Shown: one piece after another, positions 5,067 through 6,333 of the stretch
How positions within the stretch are numbered: position 1 is the stretch's first letter
Layout: the number at the start of each line of letters is the position of its first letter
Assembly (NCBI GenBank): GCA_945877995.1
Contig: CAMDXD010000244.1
Location: 1 to 6,333, forward strand
Direction: 5' to 3'
Source: Bordetella parapertussis
GTDB lineage: Bacteria; Pseudomonadota; Gammaproteobacteria; Burkholderiales; CAIKXV01
Length of the DNA stretch: 6,333 nt
The notes under the pieces: generated by a model
Databases searched by the model: none
The model's input: only the letters and a program-made list of their open reading frames with translations
Told to the model about the DNA's origin: nothing
Translations under genes and position numbers: made by a program

Positions 5067-6333
5067 ATGGAAGAAGTCACCCGAATCCTCGCCCGCTATG
5101 TCGTCGAGTCGCGTTTCGAATCGATCCCGGTCGCCACCCGGCACCATGCCACACGCACCTTCGTCAACTGGCTCGGCTGCGCGATCGGCGGCTCGCACCA
5201 TGAGGGCATGGAAATCGCGCTGGCCGCGCTCGCGCCGATGGCAGGCGCAGCCCAGGCCTCGGTGCTCGGCCGAGGCGAACGGCTCGACATCCTGCATGCC
5301 GCGCTGCTCAACGGCATCAGCTCGCACATGTTCGACTTCGACGACACCCATCTGAAGACGGTGATCCATCCGGCCGGGCCGGTGTGCTCGGCGATCCTGG
5401 CCCTGGCCGAGCACCGTCCGGTCAGTGGCGAAGACTTCGTGCACGCGCTGGTGCTGGGCGTCGAGGTCGAGTGCCGGATCGGCAACTCGGTGTACCCGAA
5501 CCACTACGACACCGGCTGGCACATCACCGGCACCGCCGGCGTGATGGGCGCGGCCGCCGCCTGCGGCAAGCTGCTCGGCCTCACCGAACAGCAGATGGTC
5601 TGGGCGCTGGGTATCGCCGCCACCCAGTCCTCCGGCCTGCGCGAGATGTTCGGCACCATGTGCAAGCCGTTCCACCCGGGCAATGCCGCGAAGAACGGCC
5701 TGATGTCCGCGCTGCTCGCCGAGAAGAACTTCACCAGTTCGAACCGCGGCATCGAGGCGCCGCGCGGCTTCGCGCACGTTCTCTCGACCAGGTTCGATCC
5801 CTCGCAGATCATCGACGGCCTGGGCAAGACCTTCGAGATCGACCTCAATACCTACAAACCGTTCGCCTGCGGCATCGTGATCCACCCGATCATCGATGCC
5901 TGCGTGCAGTTGCGCAACGAACACCAGCTGGCTGGCGACGAGATCGAGTCGGTGCTGGCCAAGGTGCATCCGCTGGTGCTCGAACTCACCGGCAAGAAGA
6001 CGCCGCAGACCGGCCTCGAAGGCAAGTTCAGCGTCTACCACTCTGCCGCGGCAGGCTTCATCTACGGTGCAGCTGGCGAACGCGAATACAGCGATGCGGT
6101 GGTGCGCGACGCGAAGGTGGTCGCGCTGCGCGACAAGGTCACCGCGGTGGTCGACGCCACGATGCACGAAGACCAGACCCTGGTCGAGGTGAAGCTCAAG
6201 GACGGCCGCAGCCTGAGCAAGTACGTCGAGGCGGCCATCGGCAGCCTGAAGCGGCCGCAGACCGATGCCGACCTCGAGGCGAAGTTTCGCGGCCTGGCCG
6301 AAGACGTGCTGCCGAAGGCGCAGGTGGACAGGG
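5067..6333 (+). CDS. MmgE/PrpD family protein (2-methylcitrate dehydratase-like), 3' end outside window
   Basis: The frame stays open from ATG 5067 to the window edge (422 residues). Family members are about 450-460 residues, so only a short C-terminal piece is missing. This family contains PrpD 2-methylcitrate dehydratase, MmgE and cis-aconitate decarboxylase, cytosolic metal-free enzymes acting on tricarboxylates. Visible conserved elements are FDFDDTH (89-95) followed by VIHPAGPV (99-106), GWHITGTAG (150-158), KPFHPGNAAKNG (200-211), YKPFACGIVIHPIID (263-277) and a C-terminal domain with VEVKLKDGRSL (373-383). The Asp/Thr/His cluster, His152, Lys200/His203, Lys264 and His273 correspond to active-site positions of the family, so the enzyme looks catalytically intact. 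AGGAG at 5056-5060, six bases before the ATG, fixes the start; an ATG at 5051 is out of frame. It lies beyond a terminator, so it probably has its own promoter. With the ICL/PEPM lyase upstream it recalls the PrpD-PrpB pair. The exact substrate is unknown. Confidence 0.93.
   Translation, partial: MEEVTRILARYVVESRFESIPVATRHHATRTFVNWLGCAIGGSHHEGMEIALAALAPMAGAAQASVLGRGERLDILHAALLNGISSHMFDFDDTHLKTVIHPAGPVCSAILALAEHRPVSGEDFVHALVLGVEVECRIGNSVYPNHYDTGWHITGTAGVMGAAAACGKLLGLTEQQMVWALGIAATQSSGLREMFGTMCKPFHPGNAAKNGLMSALLAEKNFTSSNRGIEAPRGFAHVLSTRFDPSQIIDGLGKTFEIDLNTYKPFACGIVIHPIIDACVQLRNEHQLAGDEIESVLAKVHPLVLELTGKKTPQTGLEGKFSVYHSAAAGFIYGAAGEREYSDAVVRDAKVVALRDKVTAVVDATMHEDQTLVEVKLKDGRSLSKYVEAAIGSLKRPQTDADLEAKFRGLAEDVLPKAQVDR

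Noticed and set aside
4824..6167. Long - strand open frame (about 447 codons) opposite the MmgE/PrpD gene
   Set aside because: It is antisense to an intact family-typical protein, crosses the terminator and the VOC 3' end, and is rich in Arg, Ala, Asp and His without motifs.

Overview
The window is a compact, single-strand stretch of carboxylic-acid metabolism and uptake genes. All seven genes read on the + strand, and none of the gaps exceeds about 135 bases. The DNA is very GC-rich (about two thirds by eye, with strong G/C third-position bias). It contains two proteins of the Bug / tripartite tricarboxylate transporter (TTT) substrate-binding family, which is hugely expanded in Burkholderiales such as Bordetella, Achromobacter and Cupriavidus. 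This suggests a betaproteobacterium, probably of the Alcaligenaceae/Comamonadaceae type. That assignment rests on gene content and composition, not on a marker gene.

Layout: (1) 2-526, the C-terminal half of a Bug-type binding protein, cut by the window edge. (2) 656-1549, an isocitrate lyase/PEP mutase superfamily C-C lyase with an intact KKCGH catalytic loop. (3) 1584-2609, a D-2-hydroxyacid dehydrogenase with an intact Rossmann motif and Arg/Glu/His catalytic set. (4) 2611-3315, a ModA-like periplasmic-binding-protein fold that has no signal peptide and starts one base after the dehydrogenase stop. (5) 3365-4354, a complete Bug-type binding protein with a signal peptide and a strong Shine-Dalgarno site. 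(6) 4487-4954, a small VOC (glyoxalase/dioxygenase superfamily) metalloenzyme, followed by a clear intrinsic terminator. (7) 5067 to the right edge, an MmgE/PrpD family protein, nearly complete but open at the end.

The genes fit a pathway in which Bug proteins capture an exogenous carboxylate. A PrpD-like dehydratase (or decarboxylase or isomerase) and a PrpB-like lyase would process a branched hydroxy-di- or tricarboxylate. The D-2-hydroxyacid dehydrogenase and the VOC enzyme would handle 2-oxo/2-hydroxy acid intermediates. The pairing resembles the 2-methylcitrate cycle (PrpD then PrpB), but no citrate synthase or aconitase is present and the substrate cannot be read from the sequence. No TctA/TctB membrane subunits are in the window.

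Regulation is probably not that of one simple operon. AT-rich -10-like hexamers stand out in the gaps before genes 2, 5, 6 and 7. The best promoter (TTGAGC-N17-TAGAGT before the VOC gene) has a perfect inverted repeat filling its spacer. The terminator after the VOC gene carries a TAGAAT hexamer in its loop, so it may also serve as a promoter for the MmgE/PrpD gene. I saw no tRNA, rRNA, CRISPR array, insertion sequence or phage gene.
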